A DNA stretch of 64,000 bases from Stachybotrys elegans (Eukaryota; Ascomycota; Sordariomycetes; Hypocreales; Stachybotryaceae). The notes under the pieces are model-generated. The model made no database searches, was not told where the DNA came from, and worked only from the letters and a program-made list of their open reading frames with translations. Positions within the stretch are counted from its first letter, which is position 1; each line of letters starts with the position of its first letter. The stretch lies in contig JAGPNK010000002.1 in NCBI GenBank assembly GCA_020746835.1, forward strand, positions 1,116,001-1,180,000, written 5' to 3'. A program made the position numbers and the translations under genes. Positions 36,089-47,984 of this stretch are shown here, in pieces.

Positions 36089-38128
36089 TGCACTGTATCA
36101 ACCCGGGTGTCGCGGGACGTTATCACCATATTCTGCATTTCGGGAGTTTACGGTGTCGGAAGGCTTTAAAAAGGGATCAAGATGGGTGGCTACATGCTTA
36201 CGTCGTCTTAACCTTTTTGTGTTCGGAGTATCATTGGAGTTGTACAACGATTCGCGACTTGGACGTCGCCGGCGCAATATTTTGATTGTTTGATGCGACA
36301 AAGGGAGTCGAGGTTCAAATATTTGGGTTACGATGTAATATTATTATCACAAACGGGACACTCTAGATAGCTGGAGAAATTCGAATCCTGGACCAGCATG
36401 AATGGTTTGGCCCGTTCAGTTTATGCGACAAAGTGCCCGGGGACCAATCTCGGCTGAACGACTGTCGGTCAAGGGCGAGACTTCTTTCTTTGATTGCGGT
36501 TGCGGTGCGCGGAAAACCCCGTTTGCGACGACGTGGACGGGGAGGCATGCCCTGGGGCGCGAGGGGGGAAACTCTGCAGGATGATCAAGGAGGCCCGTGG
36601 CGGTGTTGATTGCCTAAGCCTGGTGCTACCTCGCAAAGTGGGAACCTTCCAGTCGCGACAGCCCGTGAGAAGCCCGCCCGCCCCCTAGTTCACAACCTGT
36701 TCTGTTGGTGTCTCGAGGAACAACGTCTGACGTTCCATCCCGACGCGCCTTAGTCATCCGCATCTATGGTTTGTCCGGGCCGGATTTGGCAGTGGGCCCA
36801 GGGGCAGCTAGATTTACAATTGGGTTTAGCGCGGTACGCTAGCATTCGCTTGTCCTGAAGCGTCCATGGGATCTGAGATAGAGGTTCTGGGGATTAGCAG
36901 CTTGAGGAGTTGTGGCTGGTTCAGTCTGTAATTATCATTTCTTTCTTTTTTTCTGCTTGATTTATTCTCTTTTCTTGATCTTCTCTACACTCCGTGCTCT
37001 TCTTCTTTATTTTCGGGTGGGCAGGGCTTTGTTGGGCTTGCATGTCTGTGGAAATATTGACGTGAGTGTGTCATGTGTTGGGCTGGTCTCATAAGCCAGA
37101 GCTTGGACCCGCGTACATCTGCGCTTTTTGGTTGTGTACATCTGTTCCTGGGGGCTTGGTCATGAGACTAGACGCGATCTTGACTATTGGAATTTGACAA
37201 GACCATCGTGGATACCTATAGAAACGACCGAGGGCTCGATACTCGGTGCAGTTCTACGGTAAAGGTCATCATCTATTGATGATTGCCACGCCTCAAACAA
37301 GTTGGTAGGAGTGATTGCAGGCCTGATCATACGATTTATAATATCGCACCAACGCGAGCATTCGCAGCGTAGCATCAGGAAATGGAGAAATACATTCGTT
37401 GCATAGGGGAGGCCTCGGAGACCAACTCCTTTGAATGCCGCGCGGTTGCACCGGTGCCTTGCTTGCCCGTCCACATAACCTGACGCTGCCGCCCAACCCA
37501 CCTATGGTACTACTTCTGGGCAAGGTCGTCACAGTCCCATCAGTGCACATCTTCAGCCGAGTTGGGACAGCGGGGAAACACTGCGCTCGCTGGATGTCGT
37601 TGCAGGCGCCTCCTCGGTTCCTCACCCGTGCCCGACGCGGCCGCAGCGGCCCTGGGCTCTTGCGGGCTTTCCGTTTGTTGGCGCGTTGACGGGGGAATTG
37701 GCGTTGAACCAGAGCATCGCCCAGCTGCGTTGCCTTGCCTATCTATCAGGTATGGCTTTGGAGGCGTCACTGTCGGGTCCGCGCGGGTCATGCATCCAGC
37801 AGACAGGTCCAACTCCGCCACTCAAAGGTATCTCTACCTGTAATCTCTGGAGAGATGGAATCGTGATCCCAAGGCCGATCAATGCCGAGTTCAAAGTCTG
37901 GAGCAGCGGCATGCTTCCTCGTTTCCGTATCTGCTGGCACCCCATGTGACCGAATACTGACATATTGACGCATTGAATACTACCTACCTGTACTATCTCA
38001 CAGCGGATGGCTGGTGTCTCTCGCTCTTGCTAATTGGTTGTTTCATGCGTACCTACCAGAAGTAGCGGTACTCCTTACCTCTCATTAACACCTCAGTGAA
38101 GGTACATATGTACTAACAGAAACCTGCC

Positions 38129-38137
38129 TACGGAGTA
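38129..38137 (+). repeat. TACGGAGTA 9-mer, copy 3
   Basis: Exact match within a cluster of TACC/GGTA motifs; 110 bp from copy 4. Confidence 0.8.
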
Positions 38138-38238
38138 GGTACCTGTGATAAGTGCTAAAACTGTGCACCTGATCGAATTCAGCGCTGAGACCTGTATCTG
38201 GGCGATGGTGCCGGCTTACTTCTACTTAGTGACCTGGG

Positions 38239-38247
38239 TACTCCGTA
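38239..38247 (-). repeat. TACGGAGTA 9-mer, copy 4
   Basis: Present as the reverse complement, embedded in the 11-mer GTACTCCGTAC. Confidence 0.8.
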
Positions 38248-39055
38248 CTGACCGACTGAAGGCACCCCGCCCACGGCCTGGTAATCGAGCTGGAAATCCA
38301 TCTCCAACCTTGCCCGTGCCCGTTTTCTCCATCGACCTCAACCACACCTCCCCTTGCGGAGACTACGTACCGTTTTACCCCCGTAACCCGTCTGTTCGTG
38401 TACCACAAGTCCAAGCTTGGGAAGTGGAGGAGGTATCGACCGCCCGCCATCGACCATCCTCTCCCAAGACCCAAGCACGCGATAATGCGATAACAGCATC
38501 AACATTCTAGATTCTTTGCCCTCGCACCCCATCTTTGCAATATTCCCGTCCCTCGGCGAGCCTTTCGAAATCCATCCCGCCTTTCCGGGTTGCAAGCAAG
38601 GCAAGGCAAACTCACGGAAAACCAGCCGATCCCCCCCCTTGTCCCTGCCGTCATTACCCGACCACAGGCCCAGAAGGTCGCAGCAAACCTCCAGGCTTGG
38701 GTCTGGGAGGCGCGGTGACTGAAGCTTCCCCAAGAACAAAGCTTCGGCTGCTGCATCACCAGGAGAGCTTGGTGCGTACCCCGTATCCCTGCCATCTCGT
38801 CATCCATGATTCACGATGATCCGCTTGCTTTTCTGGCTGCATGGATCGAGCAGGCTAACCTAACCCTCTGCAGCTGAAAGATCCCGACAACCGATCCTTC
38901 CCAGCCCATCTCTCAGCAGCACTGGGGTCCGCCCGAGCTTGCGTTCTGCCTTCTGTCAGCATCGCGAGCCTCGTTAGCCTGGAGATTGTATTCTCACAAG
39001 GAAGCCATCGTATCCCCACGTATCTCTACGACTACCCCTCGAGGCGACCGCGAGT

Positions 39056-41123
39056 ATGGATAACAACACCCTCCCATCAGAGGGTGCCCGCCCATGGAGG
39101 AACAGGGCCACCGTTCCGGCCTTTTCAAGGGCATTCGACATGCTAATGGCCCGCGCGGAAGATGCGGAGAGTTCAGAACAAAACGCCACCGACAGTTTCT
39201 TCGTCCCATCGTACCTCGAGAACTCGGCGTACGTCCAGAAGCTCCGAGAAGCGCACGAGCAGCATGCCCAGAAAGTACGAGACTCGAAACCGTCTGCCAC
39301 CAACCCCATAGCGAACAAGCCCTCGCCTTTCATGTCCCTACCTCCCGGCACGCATCTGGGCATCAGCCATGCGGTTGTTGAGAGACTGCCTCCGAACGAA
39401 GAAGAACAGCTTGGAGAGGACTCCCCCGCGCCACTACCTTCCAAGTGGTCCAAGAGCGACATGTGGCTTGGATTAGAACTACTGTCGGACAACCTCAGTA
39501 TCAAGTACGGTGGACCAAAGAGCCCCCACGAACGAGATCACGAGGCTGCCGCTGTCCGGGCAGATCACTGCATGCCTCGCCAGTGTGGGCTGTATTACTA
39601 CGAGGTCCAGATCATGACCGGGAAGCGAGAAGAGTACGTTTGGGTCGTATATTGTCATCTGGATGGATGTTTGCTAACAATATAATAGCACGGCCGTTGC
39701 TGTAGGATTCTCTACCGTAGGGGCGTCGCTATCGAGACCGGTGGGATGGGAGCCAGAGTCATGGGGGTACCACGGCGACGACGGGCGATGCTTTGCAGGC
39801 CACAACTCTGGGCGGCAGTACGGCCCGACATTCACTGCCGGCGACGTCGTTGGGTGTGGCGTGAACTTCCGCGATGGTACAGCTTTCTTCACGAGGAACG
39901 GAGTCCGGATTGGTAAGTTGACCGCAGGTCACCACAGCACTTGATACTCACAGTTTCCAGCCACTGCATTCCATGACGTAGGCAAGATGGATGTTTATCC
40001 ATCCATCAGCTTAAAGAAGCCCGGCGAGCACATCAGGGCAAATTTTGGACAGGCGCCCTTCGTGTATAACATTGACGACCTCATGAAGGTATGAAGGATC
40101 CCCCCCGGATATGGACGCTCTGACCTCTGCACCCAGGAGCAACGCATGCGAGTACAGAGGAAGATCGACAAAACATCCCCAATGTCGTTAGCGGCGGGAA
40201 TGGGCGAAACGGAACTTATCCAGACCTTGGTCCTTCAGTTCCTCCAGCATGACGGATACGTAGAAACCGCGCGGGCGTTTGCCGAGGACATCAAGGTGCA
40301 AAAGCAGGCACTTGCTCTGGACCCCTCCATGCACATTGAAGGAATGAGCTTCAAGGACGACGAAGATGCCCACAATCGACAGCGTGAGTTGGCCGGGCTC
40401 AGGCAAGGAACTTGAAAGCTGACGCGGTACAGGCATCCGGAGGGCCATGCTCGAAGGGGATGTAGACAAGGCGCTTAAGTACACCAATGCGTACTACCCG
40501 CAGGTGCTCCAGGATAACGAACAGGTCTATTTCAAGCTGCGGTGCCGCAAGTTTATCGAAATGGTTAGGAAAGCGGCGCAGATGAGCATGGCCAGTGAAC
40601 AGAGGAAGAGTAACGGCCACCCCATGGACACGGTGTCGCAGGAGATGGACCTTGATCTCAACGGGAATGATAGCCTCTCGGTGGAAGACGCGGAAGCCAT
40701 CAGAGAGCTCAGAGAGCTCGAAAAGGACATGCTGGAGTATGGACAGGGGCTCCAAGCTGAGTACGCCAATGACCCTCGCAAGGAGGTGATGAACGCGCTC
40801 AACGAAATTTGGGGCCTGGTGGCATATAAGAATCCTCTGAAGGAGCCGCAGGTCAGCCATCTCTTGGACCGAACAGGTCGAGTTGCCGTTGCCGAGGAGC
40901 TAAACTCGGCCATTCTACGTGAGTGCCTTACCCGCCGCGTCAGCTCACATTGCATCCTAACAAAATTCCAGTATCTCTCGGCAAGTCCTCTCGCGCAGCT
41001 CTCGAGACGATATACGCGCAGACAACAGTTCTTCTCGAGGAAATGCGCACAGACGGCGGCGATGGCGCCTTCGTCTCCATACAGGATGTCATGGACCAGG
41101 TCCCTAAGCCGCCTCGGCTGTGA
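39056..41123 (+). CDS. SPRY-LisH-CTLH protein, GID1/RanBPM-like, 604 aa
   Basis: Six exons: 39056-39633, 39689-39912, 39961-40088, 40137-40383, 40433-40918 and 40972-41123. All five introns are 48-55 nt with GTRNGT-type donors. Order of domains: a disordered N-terminus; a SPRY domain from about 145 to 300 (GLYYYEVQIM, TAVAVGFST, GWEPESWGYHGDDG, YPSISLKKPGEHIRANFG); a LisH motif (ELIQTLVLQFLQHDGYVETA); a CTLH stretch (RRAMLEGDVDKALKYTNAYY); and a C-terminal CRA-like helical region. This is the architecture of yeast Gid1/Vid30 and animal RanBP9, the scaffold of the GID/CTLH ubiquitin ligase that degrades gluconeogenic enzymes. For the second intron the CCAG acceptor at 39960 was chosen because it restores TAFHD, matching the SPRY consensus better than the later GTAG. 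Confidence 0.9.
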
Positions 41124-41825
41124 AGCTCTTCTGCAATCCAGTGGACACCTGCATTGCCGTAGGGCGGGTCTGGCCACTGCCTTGATGAGGAGATACAGCA
41201 GCCCGAGAATGGGCGTTGGTTGCCTGCTCTTTATGATGACGAGGGCCGGGGATGCAACCTACATGGTAAACCTCCGCTTCTACTTTTGGTTCATGTCGGT
41301 CTTACGATGTGGGAGGCCAAGGCGGCCTGGGCGCATTCGGTGGCGTCAGTAATTGAGTTTTCCATAATACCAACGGTGTCACAGCGCTGTGACTCCTCTC
41401 TTCCCCCTACGCAACCACCTCAGGGGGAATGGCCTGAAATGAGCGCTTGCGCGTCTGGCATTGCTAGGAGAATCAGGATGGATTCTTGGATTTTGGCTGG
41501 TTGTACGGCGGGAACCGCAACCTTCGGCAGAATTAAGGGTGGGGTTGATCAGGATGGCCATGCCACGGCTATAACGTAGGACACTTTGACGCGAGGCTTA
41601 TGGTGTGATTATGCGTGCCTAGAGCCGACCCCGTTTTCTCGGGATGCGTACAGAGTCTATGAGTTCGTTTACAGATATAAATATACAGTACAAGTACAAG
41701 AGCACGGCTGCTTCAGTCATAGGATGGGAATAAAACGGGCTCGCCATGCTGTACCGCAAATGACCGCGTTCGTGATGGAGGTTTCGGTTAATCTTACAGA
41801 GGTGGCGGGGGGGTGAACATGACAT
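41124..41825. other. Convergent 3' flanks
   Basis: Between the stop codons of the GID-type gene and the Sam35-type gene. No gene is supported. Confidence 0.5.
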
Positions 41826-42729
41826 TCAAGACCAGCACCGTTGGTACAGCCTCAACCTGTGCTGCACTAGGTTGTCAAACTGCGACAGGCACTGAGCAAG
41901 GGACTGATCGGCCCAGCCCAGGGTCTCGTCGAGGATCAGGTATGTGTAGGCAAAGACCTCGGCATCAAAAAGGTCGGGCTCCTGGGCTCCAAAGAACCAC
42001 TCATTGTCGCCAAGCAGGGCGGAGAGCGAGCGGAAGGCGGTCGTGGCGTCGGTGTAGAGCTGCGCGGGCTGTAGCAAGGGCCTGCGAGTCGTCTTGAGGA
42101 TCTCATCTGTGGCGGCGGTACGGAGGGTTTGACGGAGGGGGAGTCGTAGAAACGGGGACTCCGGGAGATATAGGCGTGTAAGAAGGGGGTCGTTTGCGGG
42201 GAGCAGGTAGAGAGTATACAACTAGGACATGTTAGGGATTGAGGCGGAAGATGGAAGAGGAGAGACATACCCAAGCCGGGCGGATCTTGTTTACCAGCAG
42301 TGCCTGGTAAGCTTCGAGACGCGCTGGTTCGTCTTCTTGTAGCTTTGATGCGCCATGACTTATTGCGTACTGGTGGAGCTTGGAGCCGGTCAATGGCACG
42401 GCGGGCTTGAGATGGCTGGGTGGTGGCGGGAGTAAGAAGGGCAGTGCGCCAGAGGGCGATGCATGGTTGCTGGACGAGACGAGCTCAACGTGAACGCGAG
42501 CTATCCTCAACAGCGTCTGCCACTTCAAGCAGGAAGGGTTGAAGCTAGGCCGGCCATGGCGGGCGTCATCCTCGGAGGCGAAGACGTAGAGACGAGGGCT
42601 GGAGGCTGGGTGGCAGTCGGGAGAGCGAACGGGCAGGGCATCGGCGGGCGAGACGTGGAGAGGGAAGCGCTTGAAGAGGTCGCGGACAGGCGCCGGGACG
42701 GCGAACAAGCCACGGGGCTCGACGGCCAT
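41826..42729 (-). CDS. Sam35/metaxin-like mitochondrial outer-membrane protein, 284 aa
   Basis: Two exons, 42729-42271 and 42221-41826, with a 49-nt intron (GTATGT donor, GTCCTAG acceptor) in phase 0, joining KIRPAW to LYTLYLLP. The N-terminal half carries the metaxin-type GST-like segment: LYVFASEDDARHGRPSFNPS, then CLKWQTLLRIA, then NHASPSGALPFLLPP. The C-terminal half is helical, with WFFGAQEPDLFDAEVFAYTY matching the conserved part of GST-C in this family. Sam35 and Sam37 are peripheral parts of the SAM complex, which inserts beta-barrel proteins in the mitochondrial outer membrane. No transmembrane tail is present, and the length fits Sam35 better than Sam37. The ATG at 42729 (MAVEPRGLF) was chosen because the upstream in-frame extension is low-complexity. 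Confidence 0.82.
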
Positions 42730-42943
42730 GGGTGGCGACAAGGCGGGCGGGCTGTGGTGGTCGGTGAGGATGAGGATGAGGAAAAGAATTTGGTCGGTCG
42801 ATCGGTCAGGACGGGGGAGGGTGGGACCGGGACGGACCGGCGGGAGACGGAGCCGGCGTTCGGAGAGGGGAGGGAGGTGGTTGGAAGGGCAGGAGGTTGA
42901 AGCAGAAAAAAAAAATTCCAATAGAAAAAAAAATTACTATGGG

Positions 42944-42952
42944 TACGGAGTA
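42944..42952 (+). repeat. TACGGAGTA 9-mer, copy 5
   Basis: Exact match, about 215 bp upstream of the Sam35-type start codon, preceded by G. Confidence 0.8.
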
Positions 42953-44256
42953 GGTGTGTAGCAGCTGCTATGGTCTGGGCAACAGAGGCCGATATAGCCG
43001 GATCGACTAGCTCCGCTTTAGTCCGGCAGAAACCCGAAACCCAAAGGTGGGCGGGGGGGAGTGGGCGGTGAGGAACGAAGGGCCGAAAAGACGGAACAAC
43101 GACAAACAAGAACTAGATCCGACGATGATGGAATGACAAGAGGTGAGAAGGAAGCATGTGAATATGGGGTAAATAGCTGGGTGTAGGGCTGGAGGAGGAG
43201 TGTGGGTGTGAGGGGGGGAGAGGAGGACGATAGAAAGAAAAGGAAAGAATTGGCAGAGGCTGATTCGCGGATGATTGCTGGGACGGAGGAGTGGTCGGTT
43301 CTTTCTCCGTGATTTATTTCTTGTTGATGGCTTGCTTGTTGCTGGATGGATTGGGATACGGGGCGTAGAGGAGGGTGGCATTATGCTGCAGCATGTAAAC
43401 AAGCATACCTGTGGACTACGCGGCGACTAATGTAGGCTATATGCCGAGAGGGCCGCAGGAGGGCTACATGGACGATATGGAGTAGGAGGTTAGTGAATTA
43501 GGATGGGAGCCTGGGGCCGGTAGACGGCTAGATGGAGGAGGAGGAGGTGGTGGTGGTGGTGGGAGGATGGAACATGACAGGGGGGAGGCCGGAAGAAAAG
43601 GAGGGCAAGATGATCATGGACGCTTCGAGGAGCCGAGCGAGGTTTCATGGCAGCATGTATGGCATACCGGTGTACATGCAGGCTGGAGCGGAAGTGGTGG
43701 TGTGCTCCGGTGGTGTGGGTGTCGAATATATTGAAATACGCGACGGAGGGCATCATAGATGACGACGGCTGCTTGCCATCTTTTTGTTTGTGTGAATGGG
43801 TAATACGTGCCCCGAATTATGCATACGGGGATTAGGAGAATTTCCTCCCCCATCCCTCGGCTTCTGTTACATCCATCCAGGGTTTGATGGTGATGGGTGA
43901 TGGTGATGATGTTGTTGTTGGGTGGGTTCGGCGGGAAGTGTCCGCCGTGATGGGCCCATGTGTAAAGGGACATCTGGTGGTTTTTTTTTTCTTTTTTTTT
44001 TTAATTCCATCCGGGCCGATGTGATGATTTCCCTGGCTTCCTTCTTCTTCCTCGTATAGACAGGGACCAGGCCGGTACGAAAAAGTCCTACTTGTCCAAG
44101 CATGTAAACGTACACACGGAGGAGAAAAACGAGAAATGGAGTCGGTCCGTAATCCAAGGGTCCTTTTCTTTTTTCCCTCTCTTGTCCCATGCCAAGAAGG
44201 GTAGTCGATCTCTGGCCTCCACCGCTTTCTCTGGGGACGGGAGGGGCATCTCTTTT

Positions 44257-44280
44257 ATTTTATTATTATTATTATTATTT
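44257..44280. repeat. (ATT)n microsatellite
   Basis: Seven or more ATT units, directly visible. Confidence 0.9.
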
Positions 44281-44565
44281 TTGGTTTTCTTTACCGGTGC
44301 TTTTCTTCCTACTCTTATTATCCTTCACCGTATTTACGGATGGGATTTTCTTATCGACGCTTTTTTTTTTTGCCCTTCCGATCCGAGATATTCCGTTCGA
44401 GAAGCGACAAGGGGTGTGCTTGTCCAGTAGGCATATCCCCTCCCCTCGCTCCTTGTTGAGACAGAGGAGGAAATCAAGTTTTTGGACCTGCTTTTTGGCC
44501 CGTGGTTCAGTTATGCATCTAGACCCGGAATTAGAGATTGAGAAGCCTGCCCGTCCGCCTTCCGA

Positions 44566-44584
44566 TGTGTGTGTGTGTGTGTGT
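44566..44584. repeat. (GT)n microsatellite
   Basis: About nine uninterrupted GT units. Confidence 0.95.
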
Positions 44585-45260
44585 CGGCAGATGCAGGAGG
44601 GAAGCGAGGCAGAGAGAGGGCAGGCAAGATGGATGGGACCCAGAATAGGCACCACCCACCTTATCCCTTCCCTTGTACATATTGCTTTTTCGAGATGGCC
44701 TCGCGCTTTACCCTTGGAGTGTCATGGGCAGGAGAACTATAACAGATGAGACAATATGCGGTTTGCTTTGTTTTGCTTTTATTTCTTCGCTTCTTTGGCT
44801 TCGGATGTCGAGGCCGCGGAACCGCCTTGGCCATCGTAGTAGCACAGCGCTAGGCGTAGACGCTGTGCTGCCGTGTGTAATTATTCGCAGGCGTCGTTGA
44901 TGGCCATGTCCATGTCCATGGTCTGGCTTGGTCGGGGTCGATATCCGGGCCAATCCGAAAAGCCCACGGAGGGAGGCTCTCTTTTCTTTCTTTCTTGCTG
45001 CCGCAGTTCTCCGTCGTGGTATGTAGCAGTAGATTGCCTACGACGGACCCAGCATGTCTTTGTTTGTGGTCGAGTCGATTGGGCGTCCCCTCTCTTTCTC
45101 CCCTCTCCCCCACCAGCCTCGGCACTTTTCCTTTTCGTCGTCGTCGGCATTCTCGTACGACGGATTGCTTGATTTCAGGACTTAGGTAGCAAGCTAGAAA
45201 GCTAGAAGGGGGGGAGGCATCGTACCATATCTGCTTGCATGCATGTAGTATATATTATGC

Positions 45261-45281
45261 ATGTATGTATGTATGTATGTG
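45261..45281. repeat. (ATGT)n microsatellite
   Basis: Five tandem ATGT units. Confidence 0.9.
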
Positions 45282-45390
45282 TGCGAGTGTGTGTTGGGCG
45301 GGCTGCGTTGCATGCATGGTGGTATTATCGTCCTTGTTGCAGGGCAGGTGCAGGTGCAGGTGGTTGCAGGCAGGGCCTCAGCTCTCACCA

Positions 45391-45425
45391 GATGGCGGAT
45401 GGCGGATGGCGGATGGCAGATGGCA
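45391..45425. repeat. GATGGCG heptamer array, 5 copies
   Basis: Three GATGGCG and two GATGGCA units in tandem, 50 bp upstream of a TATAAA box. Confidence 0.9.
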
Positions 45426-45473
45426 GCCATCACAGCAGCTGTCCATCTGTCCATCTGAATCGACGACATGGCA

Positions 45474-45479
45474 TATAAA
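45474..45479 (+). promoter_or_regulatory. Probable TATA box (TATAAA)
   Basis: A perfect TATAAA begins four nucleotides after the last ATG before the long ATG-free tract. A transcription start about 30 nt downstream would give a leader of about 1.09 kb for the ORF at 46601. Confidence 0.5.
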
Positions 45480-46600
45480 CCGTCCTTTCCCTCCTGCCTT
45501 TCCCCTTCTTTGTCTTCTCCCCAAACCTGTTCCTCTCTTTCCTCCTCTTATTCTACTTATCTACAGATTAGTACTGTACTTGTCCGTACCCCAGCCCATA
45601 TTATTGGCCTTGGCGCTTGTCCCCATAGTCCGAAAGACAACCGAGACAAAGAGGACCCTTCTTCTTAGCAGATATTTAGAAGAAGCGAAAGAAGCACAAG
45701 AAAAAAAAGACCCCCACGTCGAGGCCCCATAACGCTGTGGCCTTTCGTGGGTATCGCGTGCCTTTGGGCGCCTGTCTTGTCACTCCTCGCGAGATAATAC
45801 GTCAGATCCTTCAACCCCGGACTCGCCCCGAGCCAACAGCACAACACCCTCTTGACCCTCTTACCCTGCCGCGATAGTGAAATAGATTGCTCTGTTTTAC
45901 CCTCCCACTCACAATCTGTCTCTCTATCTCACCTCACTCTCTCCCGCTCCTGCTCCTGCTCCTGCTCGCAATCTCACAAATCACATCCCACCCTATTTAT
46001 CCCACCCACCTCCCTCTCCTTCCTTCATTCATTCTCTCCCCTCTTCTCTCATCTCGTCATCCTCGCCTTTTATCGCTTTGCGTCATCCCGGCCACGCTCC
46101 GACCATCCTTGGACTTGGCGCCGCTCTGCTGTACGGATCCCTTATCCACACATCGTCTCGACTCGCTACTCATTGCTCGTTTCACTCGAAACCCAGCAAG
46201 GGAGCCACTCGACATTTTGCGCATCTTGCCCGCCTGCCCTCCACTCTTCCCCGGTCCGATTCCCTCGGTCGAGGCAGACGAGACCGAATAATTATCTTTC
46301 CGTTCCCCCGAGTCGCTTCCATCTCTCCTCTCTCTCTCTCTCACGGAATATACCTTCTGCAAGCCACTCAACTCTACCACTTTTTCGGGTTTAAATCGCC
46401 AAGCTACCAACTTCATTGGCCTCGGATCTGCTTCCTCAAGTCACACCAACTCATCATCCATCAACTTACTTCCTTCTTTATTACTCTTCTCCCCCCACTA
46501 AAAAACCAACCCAAACTCTTCCTCCTCCTCTTCATCTTTCCCCTCAAATCGACCTCTTACAACCTCCACGTCGCCAACACCCACACAAAAAACCTTCAAG
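45480..46600 (+). other. ATG-free pyrimidine-rich 5' leader
   Basis: No ATG trinucleotide occurs on the plus strand from 45471 to 46600. The second half is strongly CT-rich, with (CTCCTG)n and CT runs. This is the signature of a scanned leader. Introns within it are possible but not resolved. Confidence 0.6.
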
Positions 46601-46825
46601 ATGAACGCTCCCATCGCCTCGGCCATTGGCTCCTCTGCCGCCTCCTCGACTCAGCCCTCGCCCATCGCCCAGGCCATGTCGTTACCCGTCCCCAGGCCTG
46701 CCCAGTCCAAGACGGGCTCGACCGATACCGATGCCTACCTCAAGGACTTTACTCTGCTCGCCGAGGCCGCCAAGCGTGCCCAGGTCGCCGTCATGGTCCG
46801 AGACTTTGAGAACTGCGCTCTCTAA
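46601..46825 (+). CDS. Small protein of unknown function, 74 aa
   Basis: A single-exon ORF with start context TTCAAGATGA. Residues 1-45 are Ala/Ser/Pro/Thr-rich and likely disordered. The C-terminal part (DAYLKDFTLLAEAAKRAQ, then VAVMVRDFENCAL) is predicted to be an amphipathic helix and ends in Cys-Ala-Leu, which resembles but does not satisfy a CaaX box (four residues are needed). There is no membrane helix or signal peptide. Strong C-ending codon use matches the other real genes here. The main argument that it is a gene is the long ATG-free leader in front of it. I do not recognise a named family, although small fungal proteins with such a helical tail exist. A highly expressed regulator or stress protein is possible but unproven. 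Confidence 0.65.
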   Translation: MNAPIASAIGSSAASSTQPSPIAQAMSLPVPRPAQSKTGSTDTDAYLKDFTLLAEAAKRAQVAVMVRDFENCAL

Positions 46826-47984
46826 ACAAGCCGTCCGCCTTTCGAGATACCCTTTTCTCCCGTCTTTTTACCCACCCAATTTTTCACGTCTTATTCTTTT
46901 TTATTCTTAATTTTCCCCCTCCCCGCCTCACCACCCGCTCGGTATCTTCCCGCGGCAGCAGCTCATTGTGACGCTATTGAGTCGCCTCGGCGTTGTCTGC
47001 GAGTCAGCTTTCAGGCCTGTGCCAGATGCATGGACGGTGCGGTCCGCTTTATCGCTCTGACGGCCCACTGCCAATTTTCATTTCCGACTCCCGATAAACA
47101 CCAGAGAGGCTTCCGAGGGAGGGAGGGGGAAAAAAAAGACGACAAGAGAGTACACACACAAGTGTATTCTTGTCCCGAAGCCCTTTTCCGCTGGCACGTG
47201 TCAGCGGTTCCGAGCACCACCATCATCATTGCAACCACCACTCCAGACTATGCCGCCCCCTCTCGGTTTTCCTGTTCTCTCATGCATGGCTTGCTTGCTT
47301 GCTCTCGTTTATTTCCTTCCCCACCCTCCCACGAGCTTATCTTGCTCACTCCGAGCAAGCCCCCCACGATGTCATGCCACGCAGCACCATGCTCATACAC
47401 CAAGGCGGAGGACGGGACGGCGTCGTACAGCAAGGATCTAGAGCAGAGGAGAGCGCAATGGTGGCTCAGGGGACGGGCTTTGATGCTATTAATTCTGGGA
47501 TTGGTGGATTTTCAAGCGACTTTACGGGTTTTGCGGCGCAACGGAACCATTCATACCATGCCATGCCATGCCATACCATGCCATGCTATACCATATCATA
47601 CCATGCAGCCCAACGGCTGTACTATGGATACATTGCCCTACTTTAGTTAATGACGTCCTGATAGCCATGATCCACTTCTATATAGATGAAGAATATCCGC
47701 TTTTCCCCTCCCACTGGGGCCTCATTGGCCGGTTAATTATCGTGAACCGATCCAGCTGTCCATGCCATCGACTCGCCGAGACCGCTGCCCTCCCAATCAG
47801 GCATCCTCATGGAAGCACCTTTTCCGGCCGCCTCTTGGCTCTTTTGCTTCTTTCTTCTTCCTGTCCTGCTGGTGTGCGGAGATGGGGCCCCCGTGTTCTC
47901 GGCCATCTCCCCGGCGCCATCTTGCTTCTCTCCTAACCCCCAGATTGGATGGGATAGGCATGTTTCCCTCCCAATCCCCCACAT
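46826..47984. other. Intergenic region
   Basis: 3' flanks of the 74-aa gene and of the short-chain dehydrogenase. It includes a CCATG/CCATA pentamer tract at 47551-47614. No gene is supported. Confidence 0.5.
47551..47614. repeat. Degenerate CCATG/CCATA pentamer tract
   Basis: About a dozen pentamers of CCATG, CCATA or related sequence. It is similar in kind to the TGGCA array at 33111, whose reverse complement is TGCCA. Confidence 0.8.

Larger units (their letters stand above)
36089..39055. other. Intergenic region
   Basis: Between Ies4 and the GID-type gene, both plus strand. It holds Ies4 3' flank, two copies of TACGGAGTA, and TACCTA-type motifs at 37980-38150. The 3' half is pyrimidine-rich. 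No gene is supported. Confidence 0.5.
42730..45473. other. Intergenic region rich in simple repeats
   Basis: No gene is supported. It holds one TACGGAGTA copy, an ATT triplet run, a GT run, an ATGT run and a GATGGCG heptamer array. The section 43140-44430 has many G-rich or T-rich low-complexity tracts. The frames at 43007 and 44189 are such tracts translated. Confidence 0.5.

Noticed and set aside
36361..36400. tRNA-like TTCGAATCC string
   Set aside because: The flanking bases do not form a T-arm stem and no acceptor or anticodon arm could be found.
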